From positions 744,001 to 808,000 of the forward strand of contig NW_027488636.1 in assembly GCF_050948215.1 (NCBI RefSeq): DNA of 64,000 bases, read 5' to 3'. The notes below the pieces were generated by a model. It was not told the DNA's origin. It was given only the letters and a program-made list of their open reading frames with translations, and did no database searches. Shown in pieces: positions 14,185 through 28,874 of this stretch; within the stretch, counting starts at the first letter, position 1, and each line of letters starts with the position of its first letter. The position numbers were made by a program, and so were the translations under genes. The DNA comes from Halictus rubicundus. Its lineage: Eukaryota; Arthropoda; Insecta; Hymenoptera; Halictidae.

Positions 14185-16010
14185 TAGGATAAGGGATTGA
14201 TAGGATAGAGATTAGGATGGGATAGAGGATATTATAGGATAGAGGATAGGGTTTATAGAGAATAGGATAGGATAGAGGATAGGATAGGATAGAGGATAGG
14301 ATAGGGGATTGATAGGATAGAGATTAGGATGGGATAGAGGATAGGATAGGATAGAGGATAGGATAGGATAGACGATAGGATAGGATAGAGGATAGGATAG
14401 GATAGTGGATAGGATAGGATAGAGCATACGATAGAGGATAGGATAGGATAGGATAGAGAATAAGATAGGATACATGGTATTATAGGGTTGAGGATAGGAT
14501 AGGGTAGAGGATAGGATAGGGGATTGGATAGGATAGAGCATACGATAGTGGATAGAATAGGATAGAGGATAGGATAGGATAGAGAATAGGATAGGATAGA
14601 TGATAGGATAGGATAGAGGATAGGATAGGATAGAGGATAGGATAGAGGATTGGATACGATAGAGGATAGGATACGATAGAGGATAGGATAGGATAGAGGA
14701 TAGCATTGGATTGATGGTAGGATAGGATAGAGGATAGAATAGGATAGAGTATAGGATAGGATAGTGGATATGATAAGATAGAGGATAGGATAGAATAGAG
14801 GACAGGATAGGATAGAGGATAAGATAGGATAGAGGATAGGATAGGATAGAGGATAGGATAGGATAGTATAGAGGATACTATAGGATAGAGGATACGATAG
14901 GATTGAGGATAGAATAGGATAGGATTGAGGATAGGATAGGATACAGGACAGGATAGGATAGAGGATAGGATAGGGGATTGATAGGATAGAGATTAGGATG
15001 GGATAGAGGATATTATAGGATAGAGGATAGGATAGGATAGAGGATAGGATAGAGGATAGGATAGGATAGAGGATAGGATAGGATTGAGAATAGGATAGGG
15101 TAGAGGATAGGTTAGGATTGAGGATAGGATAGGATTGAGGATAGGATAGTATAGAGGATACTATAGGATAGAGGATACGATAGGATTGAGGATAGGATAG
15201 GATTGAGGATAGGATAGGGGATTGGATAGGATGGAGGATAGGATAGGATGGGGGATAGGATAGGATAGGATTGAGGATAGGATAGGATACAGGACAGGAT
15301 AGGATAGAGGATAGGATAGAGGATTGGATAGGATAGAGGATAGGATACGATAGAAGATAGGATACGATAGAGGATAGGATATGATAAAGGATAGGATAGG
15401 ATATGAGATTGAATAGGATAGAGGATAGGATAGGATAGAGAATAGGATAGGATTGAGGAGAGGATAGGATTGAGGATAGGATAGGATTGAGGAGAGGATA
15501 GGATAGAGGATAGGATAGGATAGAGGATAGGATAGAGGATAGGATAGGATTGAGGAGAGGATAGGATAGAGAATAGGATAGGATAGAGGATAGGATAGGA
15601 TAGAGGATAGGATAGGATAGAGAATAGGATAGGATAGAGGTTAGGTTAGGATTGAGGATAGGATAGGATTGAGGAGAGGATAGGATAGAGGATAGGATAG
15701 GATAGAGGATAGGATAGGATAGAGGATAGGATATGATAGAGGATAGGATAGGATAGAGAATTGGATAGGATAGAGGATAGGATAGGATTGAGGAGAGGAT
15801 AGGATAGAGGATAGGATAGGATAGAGGATAGGATAGGATATAGGATAGGATATGATAGAGGATAGGATAGGATAGAGAATTGGATATAATAGAGGATAGG
15901 ATAGGGTAGAGGATAGGATAGAGGATAGGATAGAGGATAGGATAGGATAGAGGATAGGATACGATAGAAGATAGGATACGATAGAGGATAGGATATGATA
16001 GAGGATAGGA
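14185..16010. repeat. Segment duplicated from 10055-11870, copy 2
   Basis: This is the partner of the 10-kb block, described there. A third, shorter relative of its right half lies at about 16960-17820. It carries GTATAGAGGATACTATAGG and AATTGGATATAATAG at 17759, 1881 bp after the one at 15878. The right half of this block type has therefore been copied at least three times. Confidence 0.8.
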
Positions 16011-19000
16011 TAGGATATGAGATTGAATAGGATAGGGGATAGGATAGGATAGAGGATAGGATAGGATTGAGGAGAGGATAGGATAGAGGATAGGATAGAG
16101 GATAGGATAGGATTGAGGAGAGGATAGGATTGAGGATAGGATAGGATAGGATTGAGGATAGGATAGGGGATTGGATAGGATGGAGGATAGGATAGGATGG
16201 AGGATAGGATAGGATAGGATTGAGGATAGGATAGGATAGAGGACAGGATAGGATAGAGGATAGGATAGGATAGAGGATAGCATTGGATTGAGGATAGGAT
16301 AGGATAGAGGATAGAATAGGACAGAGTATAGGATAGGATAGTGGATATGATAAGATAGAGGATAGGATAGAATAGAGGACAGGATAGGATAGAGGATAAG
16401 ATAGGATAGAGGATAGGATAGGGGATTGATAGGATAGAGATTAGGATGGGATAGAGGATATTATAGGATAGAGGATAGGGTAGGATAGAGAATAGGATAG
16501 GATAGAGGATAGGATAGGATAGAGGATAGGATAGGGGATTGATAGGATAGAGATTAGGATGGGATAGAGGATAGGATAGGATAGAGGATAGGATAGGATA
16601 GACGATAGGATAGGATAGAGGATAGGATAGGATAGTGGATAGGATAGGATAGAGCATACGATAGAGGATAGGATAGGATAGAGAATAGGATAGGATAGAG
16701 GATAGGTTAGGATTGAGGATAGGATAGGATTAAGGATAGGATAGGGGATAGGATAGAGAATAGGATAGGATACATGGTATTATAGGGTAGAGGATAGGAT
16801 AGGGGATTGGATAGGATAGAGGATAGGATAGGATAGAGCATACGATAGTGCATAGGATAGGATAGGATTGAGAATAGGATAGGATAGAAGATAGGATAGG
16901 GTAGAGGATAGGATAGGATAGAGGATAGGATAGAGGATAGGATAGGATAGAGGATAGGATAGGATAGAGAATAGGATAGGGTAGAGGATAGGTTAGGATT
17001 GAGGATAGGATAGGATTGAGGATAGGATAGTATAGAGGATACTATAGGATAGAGGATACGATAGGATTGAGGATAGGATAGGATTGAGGATAGGATAGGG
17101 GATTGGATAGGATGGAGGATAGGATAGGATGGGGGATAGGATAGGATAGGATTGAGGATAGGATAGGATACAGGACAGGATAGGATAGAGGATAGGATAG
17201 AGGATTGGATAGGATAGAGGATAGGATACGATAGAAGATAGGATACGATAGAGGATAGGATATGATAAAGGATAGGATAGGATATGAGATTGAATAGGAT
17301 AGAGGATAGGATAGGATAGAGAATAGGATAGGATTGAGGAGAGGATAGGATTGAGGATAGGATAGGATTGAGGAGAGGATAGGATAGAGGATAGGATAGG
17401 ATAGAGGATAGGATAGAGGATAGGATAGGATTGAGGAGAGGATAGGATAGAGAATAGGATAGGATAGAGGATAGGATAGGATAGAGGATTGGATAGGATA
17501 GAGAATAGGATAGGATAGAGGTTAGGTTAGGATTGAGGATAGGATAGGATTGAGGAGAGGATAGGATAGAGGATAGGATAGGATAGAGGATAGGATAGGA
17601 TAGAGGATAGGATATGATAGAGGATAGGATAGGATAGAGAATTGGATAGGATAGAGGATAGGATAGGATTGAGGAGAGGATAGGATAGAGGATAGGATAG
17701 GATAGAGGATAGGATAAGATATAGGATAGGATATGATAGAGGATAGGATAGGATAGAGAATTGGATATAATAGAGGATAGGATAGGGTAGAGGATAGGAT
17801 AGGATATGAGATTGAATAGGATAGGGGATAGGATAGGATAGAGGATAGGATAGGATTGAGGAGAGGATAGGATAGAGGATAGGATAGGATAGAGGATAGG
17901 ATAGGATAGAGGATAGGATATGATAGAGGATAGGATAGGATAGAGAATTGGATAGGATAGAGGATAGGATAGGATAGACGATAGGATAGGGGATTGATAG
18001 GATAGAGATTAGGATGGGATAGAGGATATTATAGGATAGAGGATAGGATAGGATAGAGGATAGGATAGGATAGAGGATAGGATAGGATAGACGATAGGAT
18101 AGGATAGAGGATAGGATAGGATAGTGGATAGGATAGGATAGAGCATACGATGGAGGATAGGATAGGATAGGATTGAGAATAGGATAGGATAGAAGATAGG
18201 ATAGGGTAGAGGATAGGATAGGATAGAGGATAGGATAGAGGATAGGATAGGATAGAGGATAGGATAGGATAGAGAATAGGATAGGGTAGAGGATAGGGTA
18301 GGGTTAGGATTGAGGATAGGGTATGATTGAGGATAGGATAGTATAGAGGATAGGATACGATAGAAGATAGGATACGATAGAGGATAGGATATGATAGAGG
18401 ATAGGATAGGATATGAGATTGAATAGGATTGGGGATAGGATAGGATAGAGGATAGGATAGGATTGAGGAGAGGAGAGGATAGAGGATAGGATAGGATAGA
18501 GGATAGGATAGAGGAAAGGATAGAGGATAGGATAGGATAGGATAGAGGATAGGATAAGATAGAGGATAGGATAGAATAGAGTACAGGATAGGATAGAGGA
18601 TAAGATAGGATAGAGGATAGGATAGGATTGAGGATAGGATAGGATTGAGGAGAGGAGAGGATAGAGGATAGGATAGGATAGAGGATAGGATAGAGGATAG
18701 GATAGAGGATAGGATAGGATAGGATAGAGGATATTATAGGATAGAGGATAGGATTGGATTGGGGATAGGATAGGATAGAGGATAGAATAGGATAGAGGAT
18801 AGGATAGGATTGAGGAGAGGATAGGATAGAGGATAGGATAGGATAGGATAGAGGATATTATAGGATAGAGGATAGGATTGAATTGAGGATAGGATTGGAT
18901 AGAGGATAGGATAGGATAGAGAATTGGATAGGATAGAGGATAGGATAGGATAGAGGATAGGATAGGGGATTGATAGGATAGAGATTAGGACGGGATAGAA

Positions 19001-20256
19001 TATATTATAGGATAGAGGATAGGATAGGATAGAGGATAGTATAGGATAGACGATAGCATAGGATAGAGGATAGGATATGATAGATGGTAGAATAGGATAG
19101 AGGATAGGATAGGATAGGATTGAGGATAGGATAGGATTGAGGATAAGATAGGATAGAGGATAGGATAGGATAGAGGATACTATAGGATAGAGGATACGAT
19201 AGGATTGAGGATAGGATAGGAATGAGGATAGGATAGGATTGAGGATAGGATAGGGGATTGGATAGGATGGAGGATAGGATTGGATTGAGGATAGGATAGG
19301 ATAGTGGATAGGACAAGATAGAGGATAGGATAGAATAGAGTACAGGATAGGATAGAGGATAAGATAGGATAGAGGATAGGATAGGATAGAGGATAGGATT
19401 GGATTGAGGATAGGATAGGATAGAGGATAGAATAGGATAGAGGATAGGATAGGATAGAGGATATTATAGGATAGAGGATAGGATTGAATTGAGGATAGGA
19501 TTGGATTGAGGATAGGATAGGATAGAGAATTGGATAGGATAGAGGATAGAATAGGATAGAGGATAGGATAGGATAGAGGATATTATAGGATAGAGGATAG
19601 GATTGAATTGAGGATAGGATTGGATTGAGGATAGGATAGGATAGAGAATTGGATAGGATAGAGGATAGGATAGGATAGAGGATAGGATAGGGGATTTATA
19701 GGATAGAGATTAGGATGGGATAGAATATATTATAGGATAGAGGATTGGATAGGATAGATTATAGGATACGATAGAGGATAGGATAGGATAGAGTATAGGG
19801 TTGGATTGAGGATAGGATAGGATAGAGGATAGAATAGGATATAGGATAGGATAGGATTGAGGAGAGGATAGAATAGAGGATAGGATAGGATAGAGGATAG
19901 GATAGAGGATAGGATAGAGTATAGGATAGAGGATAGGATAGAGGATAGGATAGGATAGAGGATAGGATAGGATAGGAATGAGGATAGGATAGGATTGAGG
20001 ATAGGATAGGATAGAGGATAGGATAGGGGATTGATAGGATAGAGATTAGGATGGGATTGAGGGTATTATAGGATAGAGCATAGGGTAGGATAGAGAATAG
20101 GATAGGATAGAGCATAGGATAGGATAGGATAGAGAATAGGATAGGATAGAGGATAGGATAGGGGATTGATAGGATAGAGATTAGGATGGGATAGAGGATA
20201 TTATAGGATAGAGGATAGGGTAGGATAGAGAATAGGATAGGATAGAGGATAGGATT

Positions 20257-20990
20257 GGATAGAGGATAGGATAGGGGATTGATAGGATAGAGATTAGGAT
20301 GGGATAGAGGATATTATAGGATAGAGCATAGGGTAGGATAGAGAATAGGATAGGATAGAGCATAGGATAGGATAGGATAGAGAATAGGATAGGATACATG
20401 GTATTCTAGGGTAGAGGATAGGAAAGGGGATTGGATAGGATAGAGGATAGGATAGGATAGAGCATACGATAGTGCATAGGATAGGATAGGATAGAGAATA
20501 GGATAGGATAGAAGATAGGATAGGGTAGAGGATAGGATAGGATACGATAGAGGATATTATAGGATAGAGGATAGGATTGAATTGAGGATAGGATTGGATA
20601 GAGGATAGGATAGGATAGAGAATTGGATAGGATAGAGGATAGGATAGGATAGAGGATAGGATAGGGGATTGATAGGATAGAGATTAGGATGGGATAGAGG
20701 ATATTATAGGATAGAGGATAGGATAGGATAGAGGATAGGATAGGATAGAGGATAGGGTAGGATAGACGATAGGATTGGATAGAGGATAGGATAGGATAGT
20801 GGATAGGATAGGATAGAGCATAAATACACGATAGGATAGGATAGGATAGAGAATAGGATAGGATACATGGTATTATAGGGTTGAGGATAGGATAGAGTAG
20901 AGGATAGGATAGGGGATTGGATAGGATAGAGGATAGGATAGGATAGAGCATACGATAGTGGATGGGATAGGATAGAGGATAGGATAGGAT
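20257..20990. repeat. Segment duplicated at 22559-23292
   Basis: Two ACATGGTATT units (20396 and 20865) recur at 22698 and 23168, offsets of 2302 and 2303 bp. Both copies share GGTATTCTAGGG at the first unit and a TACACGATAGG variant before the second. The 1-bp offset change comes from a small indel in that variant: CATAAATACACG near 20820 versus CATACGATACACG near 23121. The match ends near 20990, where the partner continues into GATACAATAG. Confidence 0.82.
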
Positions 20991-21675
20991 AGAGCATACG
21001 ATAGTGGATAGGATAGGATAGAGGATAGGATAGGATAGAGAATAGGATAGGATAGATGATAGGATAGGATAGAGGATAGGATAGGATAGAGGATAGGATA
21101 GGATAGAGGATAGGATAGGATAGAGGATAGGATAGGGGATTGATAGGATAGATATTAGGATGGGATAGAATATATTATAGGATAGAGGATAGGATAGGAT
21201 TGAGGATAGGATAGGATTGAGGATAGGATAGGATAGAGGATAGGATAGGATAGAGGATACAATAGGATAGAGGATACGATAGGATTGAGGATAGGATAGG
21301 AATGAGGATAGGATAGGATTGAGGATAGGATAGGGGATTGGATAGGATGGAGGATAGGATAGGATGGAGGATAGGATAGGATAGGATTGAGGATAGGATA
21401 GGATAGAGAATAGGATAGGATAGAGGATAGGATAGAGGATTGGATAGGATAGAGGATAGGATACGATAGAAGATAGGATACGATAGAGGATAGGATATGA
21501 TAGAGGATAGGATAGGATATGAAATTGAATAGGATTGAGTATAGGATAGGATAGAGGATAAGATAGGATAGAGGATAGGATAGGATTGAGTATAGGATAG
21601 GATAGAGGATAGGATAGGATAGAGGATAGGATAGGATTGAGGATAGGATAGGATAGAGGATAGGATAGGATAGAG

Positions 21676-24150
21676 GATACAATAGTATAGGAATGAGGAG
21701 AGGATAGGATTCAGGATAGGATAGGGGATTGGATAGGATGGAGGATAGGATAGGATGGAGGATAGGATAGGATAGGATAGAGGATAGGATAGGATAGAGG
21801 ATAGGATAGGATAGAGGATAGGATAGAGGATTGGATAGGATAGAGGATAGGATACGATAGAAGATAGGATACGATAGAGGATAGGATATGATAGAGGATA
21901 GGATAGAGGATTGGATAGGATAGAGGATAGGATACGATAGAAGATAGGATACGATAGAGGATAGGATATGATAGAGGATAGGATAGGATTGAGGATAGGA
22001 TAGGATAGAGGATAGGATAGGATATAGAATAGGATAGGATAGAGGGTAGGATAGGATAGAGGGTAGGATAGGCTAGAGGATACGATATAGGAGTGGATAG
22101 GATAGAGGATAGGATACGATAGAGGATAGGATAGGATAGAGAATAGGATATAGGATTGGATAGGATAGAGGATAGAATAGGATAGAGGATAGGATAGGAT
22201 AGAGGATAGGATAGTTGATATTATAATAAAGAGGATAGGATATGATAGAGGATAGGATAGGGGACTGGATAGGATAGAGGATAGGATAGGAGTGGATAGT
22301 GAATAGGATATAGGATTGGATTGGATAGAGGATAGAATAGGATAGAGGATAAGATAGGATAGAGGATAGGATATGATAGAGGATAGGATAGGATAGAGGA
22401 TAGGATAGGGTAGAGAAGGATATAATAGGGGATTGGATAGGATGGAGGATCGGACAGGATGGAGGATAGGATAGGATAGGATTGAGTATAGGATAGGATA
22501 GAGGATAGGATAGGATAGAGGATAGGATAGAGGATTGGATAGGATAGAGGATAGGATAGGATAGAGGATAGGATAGGGGATTGATAGGATAGAGATTAGG
22601 ATGGGATAGAGGATATTATAGGATAGAGCATAGGGTAGGATAGAGAATAGGATAGGATAGAGCATAGGATAGGATAGGATAGAGAATAGGATAGGATACA
22701 TGGTATTCTAGGGTAGAGGATAGGAAAGGGGATTGGATAGGATAGAGGATAGGATAGGATAGAGCATACGATAGTGCATAGGATAGGATAGGATAGAGAA
22801 TAGGATAGGATAGAAGATAGGATAGGGTAGAGGATAGGATAGGATACGATAGAGGATATTATAGGATAGAGGATAGGATTGAATTGAGGATAGGATTGGA
22901 TAGAGGATAGGATAGGTTAGAGAATTGGATAGGATAGAGGATAGGATAGGATAGAGGATAGGATAGGGGATTGATAGGATAGAGATTAGGATGGGATAGA
23001 GGATATTATAGGATAGAGGATAGGATAGGATAGAGGATAGGATAGGATAGAGGATAGGGTAGGATAGACGATAGGATTGGATAGAGGATAGGATAGGATA
23101 GTGGATAGGATAGGATAGAGCATACGATACACGATAGGATAGGATAGGATAGAGAATAGGATAGGATACATGGTATTATAGGGTTGAGGATAGGATAGAG
23201 TAGAGGATAGGATAGGGGATTGGATAGGATAGAGGATAGGATAGGATAGAGCATACGATAGTGGATGGGATAGGATAGAGGATAGGATAGGATAGAGGAT
23301 ACAATAGTATAGGAATGAGGAGAGGATAGGATTCAGGATAGGATAGGGGATTGGATAGGATGGAGGATAGGATAGGATGGAGGATAGGATAGGATAGGAT
23401 AGAGGATAGGATAGGATAGAGGATAGGATAGGATAGAGGATAGGATACAGGATTGGATAGAATAGAGGATAGGATACGATAGAAGATAGGATACGATAGA
23501 GGATAGGATATGATAGAGGATAGGATAGGATATGAGATTGAATAGGATAGAGGATAGGATAGGATAGAGGATAGGATAGGATTGAGGAGAGGATAGGATA
23601 GAGGATAGGATAGGATTGAGGAGAGGATAGGATAGAGGATAGGATAGGATAGAGGATAGGATAGGGTAGAGAAGGATATAATAGGGGATTGGATAGGATG
23701 GAGGATCGGACAGGATGGAGGATAGGATAGGATAGGATTGAGTATAGGATAGGATAGAGGATAGGATAGGATAGAGGATAGGATAGAGGATTGGATAGGA
23801 TAGAGGATAGGATACGATAGAAGATAGGATACGATAGAGGATAGGATATGATAGAGGATAGGATAGGATTGAGGATAGGATAGGATAGAGGATAGGATAG
23901 GATATAGAATAGGATAGGATAGAGGGTAGGATAGGATAGAGGATAGGATAGGCTAGAGGATACGATATAGGAGTGGATAGGATAGAGGATAGGATACGAT
24001 AGAGGATAGGATAGGATAGAGAATAGGATATAGGATTGGATAGGATAGAGGATAGAATAGGATAGAGGATAGGATAGGATAGAGGATAGGATAGTTGATA
24101 TTATAATAAAGAGGATAGGATATGATAGAGGATAGGATAGGGGACTGGAT
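21676..24150. repeat. Interleaved duplications in the 21.7-24.2 kb transition
   Basis: The GATACAATAGTATAGG unit at 21676 recurs at 23298 (1622 bp). AGAGAAGGATATAATAGG at 22414 recurs at about 23670 (1256 bp). The stretch from about 21845 to 22268, with CTAGAGG (22073) and TATTATAATAAAG (22217), recurs at 23725-24150 (1880 bp). Three different offsets within 2.5 kb show overlapping rearrangements. Sequence to about 25560 is a mixture of domain A and B variants with no gene. Confidence 0.7.
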
Positions 24151-25560
24151 AGGATAGAGGATAGGATAGGATAGAGGATAGGATAGGATAGAGGATAGGA
24201 TAGGATAGGATAGAGGATAGGATACGATAGAGGATAGGATAGGATAGAGGATAGGATAGGATAGAGGATAGGATAGGCTAGAGGATACGATATAGGAGTG
24301 GATAGGATAGAGGATAGGATACGATAGAGGATAGGATAGGATATAGGATAGGGTAGCGGAAAGGATAGGATAGAGTATAGAATAGGATAGAGGATAAGAT
24401 AGGATAGAGGTTAGGATATGATAGAGTATAGGATAGGATAGAGGAGAGGATAGGGGATTGGATAGGATAGAGGATAGGATATGATATAGGATAGGATAGG
24501 ATAGAGGGTAGGATAGGATAGAGGATAGGATAGGAGTGGATAGTGAATAGGATATAGGATTGGATTGGATAGAGGATAGAATAGGATAGAGGATAAGATA
24601 GGATAGAGGATAGGATATGATAGAGGATAGGATAGGATAGAGGATAGGATAGGATAGAGGATAGGATAGGGGATTGGATAGAATAGAGGACAGGATAGGA
24701 TACAGGATAGGATAGGATAGAGGATATGATAGGATAGAGGATAGGATAGGATTGAGGATAGGATAGGATAGAGGATAGGATAGGATATAGAATAGGATAG
24801 GATAGAGGGTAGGATAGGATAGAGGATAGGATAGGCTAGAGGATACGATATAAGAGTGGATAGGATAGAGGATAGGATACGATAGAGGATAGGATAGGAT
24901 AGAGAATAGGATATAGGATTGGATAGGATAGAGGATAGAATAGGATAGAGGATAGGATAGGATAGAGGATATGATAGGATATAGGATAGGATAGGATAGA
25001 GGGTAGGATAGGATAGAGGATAGGATAGGATAGGATAGAGAATAGGATATAGGATTGGATAGGATAGAGGATAGAATAGGATACAGGATAGGATAGGATA
25101 GAGGATAGGATAGGATAGGGGATTGGATACAATAAAGGATAGGATAGGATAGAGGATATGATAGGATAGAGGATAGGATAGGATAGAGTATAGGATGGGA
25201 CAGAGGATAGGATAGGATAGAGGATAGGATAGGATAGGATAGAGGATAGGATAGGATAGAGGATAGGATAGTTGACATTATAGTAAAGAGGATAGGATAT
25301 GATAGAGGATAGGATAGGATAGAGGATAGGATAGGATAGAGGATAGGATAGGATAGGATAGAGGATAGGATACGATAGAGGATAGGATAGGATAGAGGAT
25401 AGGATAGGATAGAGGATAGGATAGGGGATTGGATAGAATAGAGGATAGGATAGGATACAGGATAGGATAGGATAGAGGATATGATAGGATAGAGGGTAGG
25501 ATAGGATAGAGGATAGGATAGGAGTGGATAGTGAATAGGATATAGGATTGGATTGGATAG

Positions 25561-28500
25561 AGGATAGAATAGGATAGAGGATAAGATAGGATAGAGGATA
25601 GGATATGATAGAGGATAGGATAGGATAGAGGATAGGATAGGATAGAGGATAGGATAGGGGATTGGATAGAATAGAGGATAGGATAGGATACAGGATAGGA
25701 TAGGATAGAGGATATGATAGGATAGAGGATAGGATAGGATAGAGGATACGATATTATGGAGGATAGGATAGGATAGACGATAGGATAGGATAGAGGATAG
25801 GATATGATAGATGATAGGATAGGATAGAGGATAGGATAGGATAGGATTGAGGATAGGATAGGATTGAGGAGAGGATAGGATAGAGGATAGGATAGGATAG
25901 AGGATAAGATAGGATAGAGGATAGGATAGGATAGAGGATAGGATAGGATAGAGGATAGGATAGGGGATTGGATAAGATGGAGGATCGGACAGGATGGAGG
26001 ATAGGATAGGATAGGATTGAGTATAGGATAGGATAGAGGATAGGATAGGATAGAGGATAGGATAGGATTGAGGATAGGATAGGATAGAGGATAGGATAGG
26101 ATAGAGGATACAATAGTATAGGAATGAGGAGAGGATAGGATTCAGGATAGGATAGGATAGAGGATAGGATAGATTTGAGGATATGATCGAATTGGGGATA
26201 GGATAGCATAGAGGATAGGATAGGATTGAGGATAGGATAGGATAGAGGATAGGATAGGATAGAGAAGAGGATAGGATAGAGGATAGGATAGGATTGAGGA
26301 TAGGATAGGATTGAGGATAGGATAGGATAGAGGATAAGATAGGATAGAGGATAGGATAGGATAGAGTATAGGATTGGATAGAGGATAGGATAGAGGATTG
26401 GATAGGATTGAGGATAGGATACGATAGAGGATCGGATAGGATAGAGTATAGGATTGGATTGAGGATAGGATAGGATAGAGGATAGAATAGGATGGAGAAT
26501 TGGTTAGGATTGAGAAGAGGATAGGATAGAGGATAGGATAGGATAGAGGATAGGATAGGATAGAAGATACGATAGGAGAGAGGATAGGATAAGTTTCAGG
26601 ATAGGATAGCATAGATGATAGGATGGTATAGAGTATAGGATAGGATTGCATAAATGATAGGATAGGATAGAGGATAGGATAGATTTGAGGATATGATCGA
26701 ATTGGGGATAGGATAGCATAGAGGATAGGATAGGATAGAGGATAGGATAGGATAGAGGATACAATAGGATAGAGGATACGATAGGATTGAGGATAGGATA
26801 GGAATGAGGATAGGATAGGATTGAGGATAGGATAGGGGATTGGATAGGATGGAGGATAGGATAGGATGGAGGATAGGATAGGATAGGATTGAGGATAGGA
26901 TAGGATAGAGAATAGGATAGGATAGAGGATTGGATAGGATAGAGGATAGGATACGATAGAAGATAGGATACGATAGAGGATAGGATATGATAGAGGATAG
27001 GATAGGATATGAGATTGAATAGGATAGAGTATAGGATAGGATAGAGGATAAGATAGGATAGAGGATAGGATAGGATAGAGGATAAGATAGGATAGAGGAT
27101 AGGATAGGATAGAGGATAGGATAGGATAGAGGATAGGATAGGGTAGAGAAGGATAGGATAGGATTGAGGATAGGATAGGATAGAGGATAGGATAGGATAT
27201 AGAATAGGATAGGATAGAGGGTAGGATACGATAGAGGATAGGATAGGCTAGAGGATACGATATAGGAGTGGATAGGATAGAGGATAGGATACGATAGAGG
27301 ATAGGATAGGATAGAGAATAGGATATAGGATTGGATAGGATAGAGGATAGAATAGGATAGAGGATAGGATAGGATAGAGGATAGGATAGGATATAGGATA
27401 GGATAGGATAGAGGGTAGGATAGGATAGAGGATAGGATAGGATAGGATAGAGAATAGGATATAGGATTGGATAGGATAGAGGATAGAATAGGATACAGGA
27501 TAGGATAGGATAGAGGATATGATAGAATATAGGATAGGATAGGATAGAGGGTAGGATAGGATAGAGGATAGGATAGGATAGGATAGAGAATAGGATATAG
27601 GATTGGATAGGATAGAGGATAGAATAGGATACAGGATAGGATAGGATAGAGGATAGGATAGGATAGGGGATTGGATAGAATAGAGGATAGGATAGGATAC
27701 AGGATAGGATAGGATAGAGGATATGATAGGATAGAGGATAGGATAGGACAGAGTATAGGATGGGACAGAGGATAGGATAGGATAGAGGATAGGATAGGAT
27801 AGGATAGAGGATAGGATAGTTGATATTATAGTAAAGAGGATAGGATATGATAGAGGATAGGATAGGGGACCGGATAGGATAGAGGATAGGATAGGATAGA
27901 GGATAGGATAGGATAGGATAGAGGATAGGATACGATAGAGGATAGGATAGGATAGAGGATAGGATAGGATAGAGGATAGGATAGGCTAGAGGATACGATA
28001 TAGGAGTGGATAGGATAGAGGATAGGATACGATAGAGGATAGGATAGGATATAGGATAGGGTAGCGGAAAGGATAGGATAGAGTATAGAATAGGATAGAG
28101 GATAAGATAGGATAGAGGTTAGGATATGATAGAGTATAGGATAGGATAGAGGAGAGGATAGGGGATTGGATAGGATAGAGGATAGGATATGATATAGGAT
28201 AGGATAGGATAGAGGGTAGGATAGGATAGAGGATAGGATAGGAGTGGATAGTGAATAGGATATAGGATTGGATTGGATAGAGGATAGAATAGGATAGAGG
28301 ATAAGATAGGATAGAGGATAGGATATGATAGAGGATAGGATAGGATAGAGGATAGGATAGGATAGAGGATAGGATAGGGGATTGGATAGAATAGAGGATA
28401 GGATAGGATACAGGATAGGATAGGATAGAGGATATGATAGGATAGAGGATAGGATAGGATAGAGGATACGATATTATGGAGGATAGGATAGGATAGGCGA

Positions 28501-28874
28501 TAGGACAGGATAGAGGATAGGATATGATAGATGATAGGATAGGATAGAGGATAGGATAGGATAGGATTGAGGATAGGATGGGATAGAGGATAGGATAGGA
28601 TAGAGGATACAATAGGATAGAGGATACGATAGGATTGAGGATAGGATAGGAATGGGAAAGGATAGGATAGGATTGAGGATAGGATAGGGGATTGGATAGG
28701 ATGGAGGATAGGATAGAATAGGATTGAGGATAGGATAGGATAGAGAATAGGATAGGATAGAGGATAGGATAGAGGATTGGATAGGATAGAGGATAGGATA
28801 CGATAGAAGATAGGATACGATAGAGGATAGGATATGATAGAGGATAGGATAGGATATGAGATTGAATAGGATAG
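25561..28874. repeat. Higher-order block, 3314-bp spacing, copy 1
   Basis: Landmarks here recur 3314 bp downstream: AGATTTGAGG followed by GATCGAATTGG (26171 and 26681 become 29485 and 29995), GATACAATAGTATAGG (26107 and 29421), and ATAAGTTTCAGG near 26590. The block begins near 25561 with AGGATAGAATAGG and the second copy begins at about 28875 directly after TGAGATTGAATAGG. A 12-bp (5+7) length difference accumulates by the CTAGAGG landmark at 27986 versus 31312. Confidence 0.87.

Larger units (their letters stand above)
8221..23290. repeat. Array domain B: ACATGGTATT and GAGATTAGGATGGG landmark units
   Basis: A unit containing ACATGGTATT appears at 8225, 8936, 9731, 10342, 12141, 13820, 14472, 16772, 20396, 20865, 22698 and 23168, and I did not find it outside this interval. 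It travels with GGGGATTGATAGG, GAGATTAGGATGGG, AGCATACGATAGTGG and many ATTGAGG units. The TATTATAGTAAAG unit of domain A is nearly absent until a TATTATAATAAAG form at 22217. The domain is a distinct amplified lineage of the same satellite. No gene or unique insertion is seen. Confidence 0.85.

Noticed and set aside
18290..18330. Telomere-like GGGTAGGGTTAGG
   Set aside because: It is a cluster of A-to-G and A-to-T changes in ordinary pentamers, not a tandem run of TTAGG or TTAGGG. It is not an interstitial telomere by itself.
22225..22230. AATAAA polyadenylation-like signal (also at about 24105)
   Set aside because: It arises from a single G-to-A change in the TATTATAGTAAAG unit, in two copies of one duplication, with no transcript-like context.
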